Shown here: in pieces, positions 36,760 to 45,110 of the stretch
Layout: each line of letters starts with the position of its first letter
How positions within the stretch are numbered: position 1 is the first letter of the stretch
Assembly (NCBI RefSeq): GCF_038446955.1
Contig: NZ_CP151803.1
Location: forward strand, 2,108,001 to 2,172,000
Origin: Pedobacter sp. FW305-3-2-15-E-R2A2
Lineage (GTDB): Bacteria > Bacteroidota > Bacteroidia > Sphingobacteriales > Sphingobacteriaceae
Length of the DNA stretch: 64,000 nucleotides
Reading direction: 5' to 3'
Made by a program: the position numbers and the translations under genes
The notes under the pieces: generated by a model
Database searches by the model: none
The model's input: only the letters and a program-made list of their open reading frames with translations
What the model was told of the DNA's origin: nothing

Positions 36760-37569
36760 ATGAAAAGCATGAATTTTAAAAAATATACCCGCTCCGTTTT
36801 TGCAATCTTCGCACTGGGGGCTTTTAGCGCCTGCGAAAAAGTTATTGACCTTAAACTGGATGAGGCTGTTCCGGTGATTGTCATTGATGCGGGAATTAGT
36901 GACCTGAATGAAAATCACGTTGTAAAGATCTCAAAAACATATAATTTCACAGATCCGAATAAATTTAATGGTGTCAGTAAAGCCAATATCGTATTGAAGG
37001 CCGATGGTAATGTTGTGGCTGCCTTTGTGGAAAGCACGATTCCCGGAGTGTATCGGAGTGTCACTAAATTTAAGGGAAAACCCGGGAGCAGGTACGACCT
37101 GATGGTAACCTGCGAAGGGAAAACCTATGAGGCCAGTTCTGTTATGCCTGCAAGAGTAGCACTGGATGCACTGACCTTCAAAACCTTTAACTTTTTTGGC
37201 GGGAATAAGAGCTATATCGTCGCCAACTTTTCAGATCCCGCCGGGATTGCCAATCAATACCGTTATATCTTAAAAACCAAAGGAGTAGTGGAGGAAGATG
37301 CGGTGAGCGAGGATCGTTTTAATGATGGCAATAAGGTAGAAAATGTAATTTTTTACGAACTGGACGATCTGGTAAAAGGCGATAGTGTTCATGTAGAATT
37401 CCAATGTGTAGATAGAAATGTATACCGCTATTTTTATAGCCTCGGACAAAATTCAGGACAAGGAGGACCACCAGTTTCTCCTGCAAATCCACCTTCCAAT
37501 TTCAGCAATGGTGCCCTGGGTGTATTCAATGCCCATACTTCAAGTTCCAGAACAGCCGTAATTAAATAA
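36760..37569 (+). CDS. DUF4249 family outer-membrane lipoprotein
   Basis: A 269-residue lipoprotein (hydrophobic residues 12-22, then FSAC with Cys25; an alternative start at Met4 gives a more typical signal). It has the DUF4249 opening CEKVIDLKLDEAVPVIVIDA, then beta-rich domains. Proteins of this family are encoded next to TonB receptors and probably assist ligand capture at the surface, in the manner of SusD; that role is inferred. It ends with a glycine/proline-rich GGPPVSPANPP segment. No terminator hairpin follows; an inverted repeat lies 37 bp downstream. Confidence 0.92.
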   Translation: MKSMNFKKYTRSVFAIFALGAFSACEKVIDLKLDEAVPVIVIDAGISDLNENHVVKISKTYNFTDPNKFNGVSKANIVLKADGNVVAAFVESTIPGVYRSVTKFKGKPGSRYDLMVTCEGKTYEASSVMPARVALDALTFKTFNFFGGNKSYIVANFSDPAGIANQYRYILKTKGVVEEDAVSEDRFNDGNKVENVIFYELDDLVKGDSVHVEFQCVDRNVYRYFYSLGQNSGQGGPPVSPANPPSNFSNGALGVFNAHTSSSRTAVIK

Positions 37570-37605
37570 CCTGTATTTAATTTGCAGTCGGATTGTCAGG
37601 ATTAA

Positions 37606-37640
37606 GTTTAATTAATGAAACTTTGTTGCATTAATTAAAC
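37606..37640. promoter_or_regulatory. Operator-like perfect inverted repeat before the flavoprotein gene
   Basis: GTTTAATTAATG (37606-37617) and its exact complement CATTAATTAAAC (37629-37640) are separated by 11 bp. Each half holds the palindrome TTAATTAA, so the centres are about 23 bp apart. It lies 39 bp before the ATG. No T tract follows, so a terminator is unlikely. Confidence 0.55.
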
Positions 37641-37678
37641 TGATGCTTATTTTTACGCTAAATCATAAAATTTAGGAA

Positions 37679-38587
37679 ATGGAAATTAACAATCCTTTGG
37701 AAGTGATCATTATTGGTGGAAGCTATGCCGGACTGTCCGCGGCCATGACCTTGGGTCGTGCGATGCGAAAAGTGTTGGTTATTGACAGTGGCCAGCCTTG
37801 TAATGCACAGACCCCTCATTCGCATAATTTCATTACCCATGATGGGGAAACACCCGCAGAAATTGTCAGAAAAGCAAAAGCGCAGGTGCTAAAATACCCA
37901 ACTGTCGAATTTTTGAATGACCGGGTCATTTCTGCTGAAAAATCCGGAGCTTCCTTTGAGCTGAAAACTGAATCAGGTAAAAAGTTAAGGGCTAAAAAAC
38001 TGGTATTTGCAACCGGTCTGAAGGACAGGATGCCGGATATACCAGGTTTTGCAGAGTGCTGGGGAATCTCGGTGATACATTGCCCTTATTGTCACGGATA
38101 TGAAGTGCGTCATCAAAAGACAGCAATGCTGGCCAACGGTAATGATGCCCTTCATTTTGCACAGGTCCTCAGCAACTGGACTAAAGAACTGGTTTTATTT
38201 ACCAATGGTCCAATCAGTCTGGACGCCGATCAGCAAGCACAGTTAATAAAACATGGAGTTTCCTGGATTGAGGCACCGCTAAGTCATATCATACATCAGA
38301 ATGGGCAGCTGACGCATCTGGTGCTGAAAGATGGACAGGAGCATGCTTTTGCTGTCATGTATGCGCGGATTCCTTTTGATCAGCACAGCAGCCTTCCACA
38401 GGAGCTGGGTTGTGCGCTGACCGGGCAAGGCTTCCTGGAGGTAGATGAATTACAACATACCAATATACCGGGGATCTATGCGGCCGGCGACAATACGACG
38501 ATGATGAGAGCGGTTTCCCAGGCTGTTGCCGCCGGAATGCGCGCCGGAGCTGCCATCAACTATGATCTTATCGTGGAGTCATGGTAA
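37679..38587 (+). CDS. FAD-dependent thioredoxin-reductase-like oxidoreductase with CxxC
   Basis: A 302-residue flavoprotein. The FAD-binding Rossmann motif is IIGGSYAGLSAA (residues 11-22), the redox-active disulfide is Cys135-Pro-Tyr-Cys138 followed by HGYE, and the C-terminal GIYAAGDN motif closes the FAD site. The segment where thioredoxin reductases carry GGGDSAxE for NADPH reads ANGNDALHF, so NADPH binding may be weak or absent; this recalls the GliT/HlmI-type dithiol oxidases. The AraC regulator gene lies 38 bp downstream on the same strand. Confidence 0.88.
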   Translation: MEINNPLEVIIIGGSYAGLSAAMTLGRAMRKVLVIDSGQPCNAQTPHSHNFITHDGETPAEIVRKAKAQVLKYPTVEFLNDRVISAEKSGASFELKTESGKKLRAKKLVFATGLKDRMPDIPGFAECWGISVIHCPYCHGYEVRHQKTAMLANGNDALHFAQVLSNWTKELVLFTNGPISLDADQQAQLIKHGVSWIEAPLSHIIHQNGQLTHLVLKDGQEHAFAVMYARIPFDQHSSLPQELGCALTGQGFLEVDELQHTNIPGIYAAGDNTTMMRAVSQAVAAGMRAGAAINYDLIVESW

Positions 38588-38601
38588 TCAAAGTATAAAT
38601 G

Positions 38602-38616
38602 GTTTGAATTGTGTAA
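38602..38616 (+). promoter_or_regulatory. GTTTGAATnnTGTAA element at the araC-type promoter
   Basis: GTTTGAATTGTGTAA overlaps the -7 box of the AraC regulator gene. It matches 13 of 15 bases with the copy before the dehydrogenase gene, consistent with autorepression. Confidence 0.45.
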
Positions 38617-38621
38617 CTTTG
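38614..38621 (+). promoter_or_regulatory. Candidate -7 promoter box for the AraC regulator gene
   Basis: TAACTTTG matches TAnnTTTG and ends four bases before the ATG, so the transcript would be leaderless or nearly so. Confidence 0.4.
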
Positions 38622-38625
38622 GTTC

Positions 38626-39528
38626 ATGTCAAAAACAGAGAGCCTTGAAGATTTTTACCGCGAAAAGTTCAATTGGCTTCCTGATAATCTTCAGGAAGGC
38701 ATTGGACATTTTAATGTTTTTAACCTGGAAAATCACCTGGGCCCCAATGCGGTCCCTGTCAAGTACAGCCGAAGAGACTTTTATAAAGTCTGCCTTATGC
38801 GGGGAAGGAACATTTACCATTATGCGGATAAAAGCGTGGAAATTTCCGGATCTACACTGATGTTCTTCAATCCAAAAGTTCCTTATACCTGGGAATGTTT
38901 AAACGATGATGGCTCTGGCTATTTCTGCATCTTCACGGATGCTTTTTTTACGGAGAAAATCCGTGGTAACCTGACCGAGTTACCCATGTTTGCTCCCGGA
39001 GGTAAGCCTTCTTTTGTCTTGAATGAGGAACAGGACAAACAGGTCAATGCCCTCTTTCTGAAAATGATGGAAGAGCTTGATTCCGATTATGTGTACAAAT
39101 ACGACCTCATCAGAAACTATGTAACTGAACTGATTCATTTTGCTTTAAAGATTCAGCCGGCAGAAAATCTATACCAGCATCCTGATGCCAATTCCAGGAT
39201 TACATCCGTATTTACCGAATTGCTGGAACGTCAGTTTCCTATTGAGACTCCGCGACAGCGCTTCACGATGCGCTCGGCTGCAGATTTTTCGGAGCAACTT
39301 GCTGTGCATGTAAACCACCTCAACAGGGCAATTAAAGAGACCACAGGAAAGACTACGACAATGCACATTACAGAGCGGATTGTAACGGAAGCCAAGGCAT
39401 TGTTAAAGCATACCGACTGGAACATCGCTGAGATTGCCTGGTGTCTTGGATTCGAAGAGTCTGCCCATTTTAACAACTATTTCAAAAAACATACCCGCTT
39501 CAATCCCTCTCAATTTAGAAATGTTTGA
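38626..39528 (+). CDS. AraC family transcriptional regulator
   Basis: A 300-residue regulator: an N-terminal cupin-like sensing domain (about residues 1-180) and a C-terminal double helix-turn-helix. The first helix pair lies near FSEQLAVHVNHLNRAIKET, the second in WNIAEIAWCLGFEESAHFNNYF, followed by the family signature HTRFNPSQFR. The neighbouring flavoprotein and dehydrogenase genes are the likely targets. Three copies of a GTTTGAAT-type sequence, one at its own promoter and two 21 bp apart before the dehydrogenase gene, are the probable binding sites. Confidence 0.94.
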   Translation: MSKTESLEDFYREKFNWLPDNLQEGIGHFNVFNLENHLGPNAVPVKYSRRDFYKVCLMRGRNIYHYADKSVEISGSTLMFFNPKVPYTWECLNDDGSGYFCIFTDAFFTEKIRGNLTELPMFAPGGKPSFVLNEEQDKQVNALFLKMMEELDSDYVYKYDLIRNYVTELIHFALKIQPAENLYQHPDANSRITSVFTELLERQFPIETPRQRFTMRSAADFSEQLAVHVNHLNRAIKETTGKTTTMHITERIVTEAKALLKHTDWNIAEIAWCLGFEESAHFNNYFKKHTRFNPSQFRNV

Positions 39529-39558
39529 ATTTTACAAGTATTGGTTTGAATGATGTAA
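39523..39558 (+). promoter_or_regulatory. Paired GTTTGAAT direct repeats upstream of the dehydrogenase gene
   Basis: GTTTGAATTTTACAA (from 39523, overlapping the AraC stop) and GTTTGAATGATGTAA (from 39544) are 21 bp apart, two helical turns. They lie about 45-80 bp before the predicted transcription start, the usual activator position. Confidence 0.5.
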
Positions 39559-39590
39559 GGTCTCCATCCCTGCTGTCCTGTAATTTTGTG

Positions 39591-39598
39591 TCAGTAAA
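39591..39598 (+). promoter_or_regulatory. Candidate -7 promoter box for the dehydrogenase gene
   Basis: TAATTTTG matches TAnnTTTG and ends 12 bp before the ATG. No -33 TTG is present, which fits a promoter that needs an activator. Confidence 0.45.
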
Positions 39599-39610
39599 TA
39601 CGCTGAAATT

Positions 39611-40450
39611 ATGGACAATCAAAAAGTATGGTTGGTAACAGGCGCTTCTAAGGGATTAGGATTGAGCCTGGTAAAACAACTGCTAAAAGACGGCTTTAAA
39701 GTAGCCGCAACTTCAAGAAAAATAAATGAATTAACTGATGCCGTAGGTGCGGATGATCCAAACTTCCTCCCTTTGGTGCTGGACCTGAAAAACGAAGATA
39801 GCGTTGCTGCCGCGATTGCTGCGGGAATTGATCGGTTTGGCAGGATCGACGTGGTCGTTAACAATGCCGGATACGGTTTAGCCGGAAGCCTGGAAGAACT
39901 AAGCGATGAAGAAGCCAGAGCGAATTTTGATGTGAATGTATTTGGCTCATTAAATGTGATCAGAAAGGTGATGCCTCATTTCAGAGCACAGCAGTCCGGA
40001 CATATCTTCAATATCGCTTCCATTGGGGGATATACCGGCGGATTTCCCGGATTTGGAATTTACTGCGCCACAAAATTCGCTGTAGCAGGTTTCTCCGAAT
40101 CTCTTGCTGCGGAAGTAAAGCCATTTGGCGTGCATGTAACCGTAGTTTACCCTGGATATTTCAGAACGAACTTTCTTTCTTCAGGCTCTTTGCTGACACC
40201 GGAAAATGAAATTTCCGCTTATCAGGAGGTGCGTGAAGTTCAGAACGCACATCAGCACAGTATTGATGGGAACCAGGCCGGCGATCCGGAAAAAGCAGTT
40301 GCTGCACTGATCAACATTACAGCAGAAGAACAGCCGCCATTACACCTGTTTCTGGGAGCCGATGCTTATGAACTTGCGCACGGCAAGATTGCTCAGGTTC
40401 AGCAGGCACTGGAACAATTTAAAGAAATCACCGTGAATACGGGATTTTAA
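39611..40450 (+). CDS. Short-chain dehydrogenase/reductase
   Basis: A 279-residue classical SDR. The cofactor motif TGASKGLG (residues 10-17), NNAGYG, and the catalytic YCATK (Tyr-x-x-x-Lys) are present, with the active-site Ser in IASIGGYTG just before. Substrate unknown; many relatives reduce carbonyls with NADPH. It follows an AraC regulator, a very common pairing, and has its own promoter and terminator. Confidence 0.94.
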   Translation: MDNQKVWLVTGASKGLGLSLVKQLLKDGFKVAATSRKINELTDAVGADDPNFLPLVLDLKNEDSVAAAIAAGIDRFGRIDVVVNNAGYGLAGSLEELSDEEARANFDVNVFGSLNVIRKVMPHFRAQQSGHIFNIASIGGYTGGFPGFGIYCATKFAVAGFSESLAAEVKPFGVHVTVVYPGYFRTNFLSSGSLLTPENEISAYQEVREVQNAHQHSIDGNQAGDPEKAVAALINITAEEQPPLHLFLGADAYELAHGKIAQVQQALEQFKEITVNTGF

Positions 40451-40484
40451 AATAAAGGCTGCCGCAAGGCAGCCTTTATTTTTT
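40451..40484 (+). terminator. Rho-independent terminator of the dehydrogenase gene
   Basis: A perfect 13-bp stem (40451-40463 with 40468-40480) with a GCAA loop and a T tail, starting right after the stop. Confidence 0.9.
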
Positions 40485-40576
40485 GATGATAAAAAATCTT
40501 TTTCTTTGGTCATATTCGTATGATAAAATGATAGTAATTTGTTTTCAGAGGGAACATTACTAACTTTATATCTACA

Positions 40577-41785
40577 ATGGCAATCTCAATGGCGACTCAA
40601 ATAGATCTCGATATTATTTCATCAGAAGAAGAAAGAATTAAAGCCCTGAAAAGGTATGATATTCTTGACACGCCACCGGATGGCTCATTTGACCGGCTAA
40701 CGAAGCTGGCTGCAAATCTATTGAAAGTACCTATTGCGATCGTGAGCCTGGTGGATACAGACAGGATTTGGTTCAAGTCGAAATATGGAATCGATGCGCA
40801 GCAGATTGACCGTGATGAAGGGCTTTGTGCATCTGCAATCTTAGCTGATGAGCTTTACCAGATCAAGGATGCTTCCATCGATCCCCGGACACTGAGCAAC
40901 CCACTTGTTGCAGGCTCTTTTGGTTTAAAGTTTTATGCTGCTGTTCCATTGCGGACTAAAGATGGCTTTAACCTGGGTACTTTCTGCGTCATCGGTAAAG
41001 AACCAAGAATACTGAACACTGAAGAAGAGGAAATTCTGAGAGACCTGAGGGACATTGTGATGGATCAGATCGAATTGAGACTGGCTTCAAGAACAAACCT
41101 TGCTCAACATAACCAGATTTTAAATACCACTGCTCACGACCTTAAAAATCCATTGACCACCATTCCTGTACGTGCTGACCTTATCAAGATGAAGAAGAGC
41201 AATCCGGATATGGTAGATACCCTTTGCGATCAGATAAAAATTGCCAGTCTGAACATGGTTCGCATTATTGATGAACTGTTGCAGGTAGGAAGTATGGAAG
41301 CTGGGAAAATTCATTTGATGTTGATTAAAGTGAATGCATCATTTTTAGTCAGCAATGTGGTTTCTATGAACCTGCCCCTCGCGGAAAGAAAAAGCCAGAC
41401 CTTAAATTTCAGTTATGAAAAGGACCTGTATGTGAATGCTGATGAAGGGAAGCTAACAGAGATCGTCGACAACCTGGTCAATAATGCCATCAAATATTCG
41501 CCCATGGGCACCAATATTTTTGTTCGTGTAAAAGAAGAAAACCATAACGTGCTGATTGAGGTGGAAGATCAGGGCTTAGGTCTGACCAGAGAAGATCAAA
41601 GTAAACTATACCAGCGTTTCACCCGTTTAAGTGCCCAACCTACCGGAGGAGAAAACTCTACAGGCCTTGGGCTTTCCATCGTAAAAGTCCTGGTGGAGGC
41701 TCATGAAGGAACCATCCGCGCAGAGAGCGAAGGAAAAGGCAAGGGCTGTAAGTTTATCGTTGAATTACCGGCAAGGAATAGCTAA
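40577..41785 (+). CDS. GAF-domain sensor histidine kinase
   Basis: A 402-residue soluble kinase: a GAF domain (about residues 20-170, with the RYDILDTPPDGSFDR and FYAAVPLRT motifs of this group), a HisKA helix with the phosphorylated His187 in TTAHDLKNPL, and an HATPase domain (NLVNNAIKYSP, VEDQGLGL, STGLGLSIVK). No membrane helix, so it senses a cytoplasmic signal. Two in-frame ATGs (40577 and 40589) are possible. No response regulator is adjacent. It converges on the epimerase gene with a 4-bp overlap of stops. Confidence 0.94.
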   Translation: MAISMATQIDLDIISSEEERIKALKRYDILDTPPDGSFDRLTKLAANLLKVPIAIVSLVDTDRIWFKSKYGIDAQQIDRDEGLCASAILADELYQIKDASIDPRTLSNPLVAGSFGLKFYAAVPLRTKDGFNLGTFCVIGKEPRILNTEEEEILRDLRDIVMDQIELRLASRTNLAQHNQILNTTAHDLKNPLTTIPVRADLIKMKKSNPDMVDTLCDQIKIASLNMVRIIDELLQVGSMEAGKIHLMLIKVNASFLVSNVVSMNLPLAERKSQTLNFSYEKDLYVNADEGKLTEIVDNLVNNAIKYSPMGTNIFVRVKEENHNVLIEVEDQGLGLTREDQSKLYQRFTRLSAQPTGGENSTGLGLSIVKVLVEAHEGTIRAESEGKGKGCKFIVELPARNS

Positions 41786-42648
41786 AAGCAAGTTACCTGC
41801 CATTGTCTGGTCCATTCTGCCTTTGGGGGTAAAGATATTATACCTTCTTTCTCTTCCAGTTTTTGTTGGTGATGAATGCCATCGGCGATGCCACACCAGG
41901 GTTCCAGACATACAAAATCAGCATCTTTCGCAGACCATATTCCAAAGAAAGGGAAATTCCTGAATTGAAATTCAAGACCATGAGCATCTGCATCACTTTT
42001 TAAAGAAATGGAATCACTTTTCAGGTTTTTAAAGACGAGCGCATCTTCATAAAACAATTCATGTTTCAAAGGAAGTTTTCCATCAGTTAATCCGATGATG
42101 TCGGTTTCATCGTCGATCAGGTCCTGCTTGATCTTATTCGAAATGAGCTGATGGTCTTTATTAAACTGCAGGTAGTAATCATCGTATGTTAATCCATCTT
42201 TTAAAGGTACAGCGAAAGCAGGATGGCCTCCAATAGAAAACCATAATGCCTGATTTCCTGTGTTTGTAACTTCATAGGTGCAGCTCAGCGTATCTTCTGA
42301 GAGGGTATAGCGCAGTCCCAGGCGGAACTCAAATGGATATACCTTCAGACTTTCTTCATCCTGTTCCAGGGTAAAGAGAATTTCTGTTTCAGAGATTTGG
42401 CTCAGTTTAAACTCCCTGTCTCTGGCCAGGCCATGGCGGGGGAGGGTAAATGCTTCATCCCTAAAATAATAGGTGTTGTTTTTTAAACCTCCAACAATGG
42501 GGAAAAGGATCGGACTAAATTTACCCCAGTAATCCGGATTGCCGCTCCAGAGGTACTCCAGGTTTGTTTCTTTATGTCTTAAACTTTGTAACTCTCCGCC
42601 TTTGGAAGAGAAGGAAGCATGGATCTTGGTGTTTTCTAGGGAAATCAT
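41782..42648 (-). CDS. Aldose 1-epimerase family protein
   Basis: A 288-residue beta-sandwich sugar mutarotase-like protein. Family marks: GGELQSLRHKETNLEYLW near residues 17-34, LPRHGLARDREF, and SIGGHPAFAVPL with the catalytic-type histidine; CLEPWCGIADG is near the C terminus. It interconverts sugar anomers or acts on a phosphosugar; the substrate is not readable. Divergent from the CHASE kinase gene and convergent with the GAF kinase gene. Confidence 0.92.
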   Translation of the reverse strand: MISLENTKIHASFSSKGGELQSLRHKETNLEYLWSGNPDYWGKFSPILFPIVGGLKNNTYYFRDEAFTLPRHGLARDREFKLSQISETEILFTLEQDEESLKVYPFEFRLGLRYTLSEDTLSCTYEVTNTGNQALWFSIGGHPAFAVPLKDGLTYDDYYLQFNKDHQLISNKIKQDLIDDETDIIGLTDGKLPLKHELFYEDALVFKNLKSDSISLKSDADAHGLEFQFRNFPFFGIWSAKDADFVCLEPWCGIADGIHHQQKLEEKEGIISLPPKAEWTRQWQVTCF

Positions 42649-42703
42649 ATTGGATAAAAGTAAAAATTAAATTTTGTTATATTTAAGACCTGCCTGGGAA
42701 AAA

Positions 42704-45061
42704 ATGAATATAGACAAGAATTTATCCGCTACCACAAACATCCTGTTTCGGAAGCCTAAAGCTATGGGAATCTTTGTATTCCTGATCCTGACCATGATCA
42801 TCCTTTTTGTTGCCAACCAAAGATACCAGATGGTTGTAGAAGACCGACGACTGGAAATGTCCAGGATATTGGCCTCCGTGAAACACAATGTTGATCAGGC
42901 TCTTAAAAACAGTTATACTGCAGCACTGACAATTGGACTCACTATAAATGGGGATGGAGTTCCTAAAAATTTTGATACTGTGGCTGCACAGCTCATCAAT
43001 TCCAACCGGACTTTATCTGCTGTTGAGCTGGTACCAGACGGGGTGATTAAATACATCTATCCTTTAAAAGGGAATGAAAAAGCGTTAAATCTGAATGTCC
43101 TTAAAGACTCCAAAATCATCTCTATGGAGGCCAATAAGGCCATTGAATCCCGGAAGATGTATTTCGCAGGGCCCATTGCGCTGCGACAGGGCGGGATGGG
43201 GATTGTAGGTCGGATGCCCTTATTCTTTAACAATAAGTTTTGGGGATTCTCTGCGGTCGTGATTAAGCTGGACGTATTTCTGAAACAAGCCGGGGTATAT
43301 GAAAATATGCACAACAGGTTTCGTTTTCAATTGTCAAAACTGAATCCTGTAAGCGCTAAGGAAGAGTTCTTTCTGCCTTTATTTTCTGACTTTTCTGTCG
43401 CTTCTTCTGAAACCATAAATTTTCCGGATGGCGACTGGAAGATTTACGTAGCGGCGGTTCCTACTTATAAGCCGTATTTAAAAATTATTTTTCCCACCAT
43501 ATTCAGCGTGTTGCTGGCTGCACTTACCGGTTTTTTAGTTTACCGTGTTTTAAAGAAACCTGCCGAACTGCAACTGCTCATTTATGAGCAGGCTACCCGC
43601 TTACTGGAAAACGAAATTAAGTTTAAAACGATATTTGATCAGGCGGCCATCGGCATTGCGGAAGTAGACTCCAATACAGGCAGTTTTTTGAGGATTAATG
43701 GAAAGTTCTGTAAAATACTGGGGTATACGGAAGCCGAATTACAGCATACCAACTTTCAGTCGATCACCCATCCTGATGATTTAAAGGAAGACCTGAGGTA
43801 TTTTCAGCTACTGAGGTCCGGCACGATCAGGGAGTTTGAGCTGTTGAAAAGGTATTTTCGAAAAGATGGGCAGGTGGTCTGGGTAAATTTAATGATCACC
43901 CCATTGTGGAAAGTAGGAGATATACCAAGCAGCCATATTACGGTTATTGAAGACGTAACCGCCAGAATTGAAGCCGAACAGGTTGCGGAGGAGTACCAGT
44001 ACCGGATAGAATCCTTAATCAACACCATTGATGGTATCGTTTGGGAGTCGGACCCGGTGACCTTTAATTTTACTTTTATCAGTAAAAAATCGGAGGATAT
44101 TTTAGGCTATACTGCCGAAGAATGGCTGTCTTCCCCGAGTTTTTGGGCAGACCATGTCCATCCGGACGATAAAAACTGGGTGGTCGACTATTGCACGGTC
44201 TGTACAAACAATCTGGAACAACATGATTTTGAGTACCGGATGATTGCTAAGGGAGGAAATGTAGTCTGGTTACGGGACATCGTCAATGTGATTGTGGAAG
44301 AGGGAAAGGCAGTACTGCTGAGGGGAATTATGATTGATATCACCAGGAATAAACAGGCACAAAAGGACCTGAACCATTCCTTTGACCTGGTGAATGAACA
44401 AAATAAACGCTTGTTGAATTTCTCTTATATTGTGTCTCATAACCTCCGTTCTCATACCAGTAACATTCAGTCGATTTCTGTTCTGATTGATACGACGAAG
44501 TCAGAAGAGGAGCGAAACGAGATGATTGGACTTTTAAAAACGGTTTCCGATAACCTGAATGAAACGTTGTTGAATTTAAATGAGGTAGTGAATATTCAGA
44601 CCAATATTAACATTGTTGTAGAGCCGCTCAACCTGAATAAATATATTGAGAGAACGCTGAATGTCCTGAACGATCAGATCGTTCTAAAGCAGGCAGTCAT
44701 TGTGAACCAGGTAAAGGAAGATGTGATTGTAAATTACAACCCGGCCTACCTGGAAAGTATTCTGTTGAATTTTGTTTTCAATGCCATCCGCTACAGCCAT
44801 CCGAAACGTACCCCTTTGATTGAACTGAGCTGTCACCATGAAGGTCAGCTGGTGCTGCAGATTTCAGACAATGGAATCGGAATGAACCTGGAAAGGTATG
44901 GGGATGAACTGTTTGGAATGTATAAAACCTTTAACGGGAATCCAGATTCCAAAGGGCTGGGCTTATTCATTTCCAAGAACCAGATTGATGCGATGGGAGG
45001 AAGGGTGGTCGTAGAAAGTGAAGTGGGCACCGGAACGACCTTTAAGATCTACTTCAAGTAA
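42704..45061 (+). CDS. CHASE/PAS-domain membrane sensor histidine kinase
   Basis: A 785-residue kinase: membrane helix (about residues 21-38), periplasmic CHASE-type sensor (about 45-255), a second helix (about 265-285), two PAS domains with PAC segments (about 305-425 and 430-555), and a kinase core with the H-box YIVSHNLRSHTSN and the G-boxes SDNGIGMN and KGLGLFISKNQ. The frame extends to a TTG at 42674, but the ATG at 42704 gives a better N terminus. No response regulator adjacent, so its output is unknown. A strong terminator follows. Confidence 0.93.
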   Translation: MNIDKNLSATTNILFRKPKAMGIFVFLILTMIILFVANQRYQMVVEDRRLEMSRILASVKHNVDQALKNSYTAALTIGLTINGDGVPKNFDTVAAQLINSNRTLSAVELVPDGVIKYIYPLKGNEKALNLNVLKDSKIISMEANKAIESRKMYFAGPIALRQGGMGIVGRMPLFFNNKFWGFSAVVIKLDVFLKQAGVYENMHNRFRFQLSKLNPVSAKEEFFLPLFSDFSVASSETINFPDGDWKIYVAAVPTYKPYLKIIFPTIFSVLLAALTGFLVYRVLKKPAELQLLIYEQATRLLENEIKFKTIFDQAAIGIAEVDSNTGSFLRINGKFCKILGYTEAELQHTNFQSITHPDDLKEDLRYFQLLRSGTIREFELLKRYFRKDGQVVWVNLMITPLWKVGDIPSSHITVIEDVTARIEAEQVAEEYQYRIESLINTIDGIVWESDPVTFNFTFISKKSEDILGYTAEEWLSSPSFWADHVHPDDKNWVVDYCTVCTNNLEQHDFEYRMIAKGGNVVWLRDIVNVIVEEGKAVLLRGIMIDITRNKQAQKDLNHSFDLVNEQNKRLLNFSYIVSHNLRSHTSNIQSISVLIDTTKSEEERNEMIGLLKTVSDNLNETLLNLNEVVNIQTNINIVVEPLNLNKYIERTLNVLNDQIVLKQAVIVNQVKEDVIVNYNPAYLESILLNFVFNAIRYSHPKRTPLIELSCHHEGQLVLQISDNGIGMNLERYGDELFGMYKTFNGNPDSKGLGLFISKNQIDAMGGRVVVESEVGTGTTFKIYFK

Positions 45062-45070
45062 TTTTATCAA

Positions 45071-45110
45071 ACTGCGGAGGCTGGAAATAAAACCTCCGCA
45101 GTGCGTTTTT
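45071..45110 (+). terminator. Rho-independent terminator of the CHASE kinase gene
   Basis: A perfect 10-bp G/C-rich stem (45071-45080 with 45093-45102) followed by GCG and six T. It reaches the stop codon of the convergent efflux gene. Confidence 0.9.
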
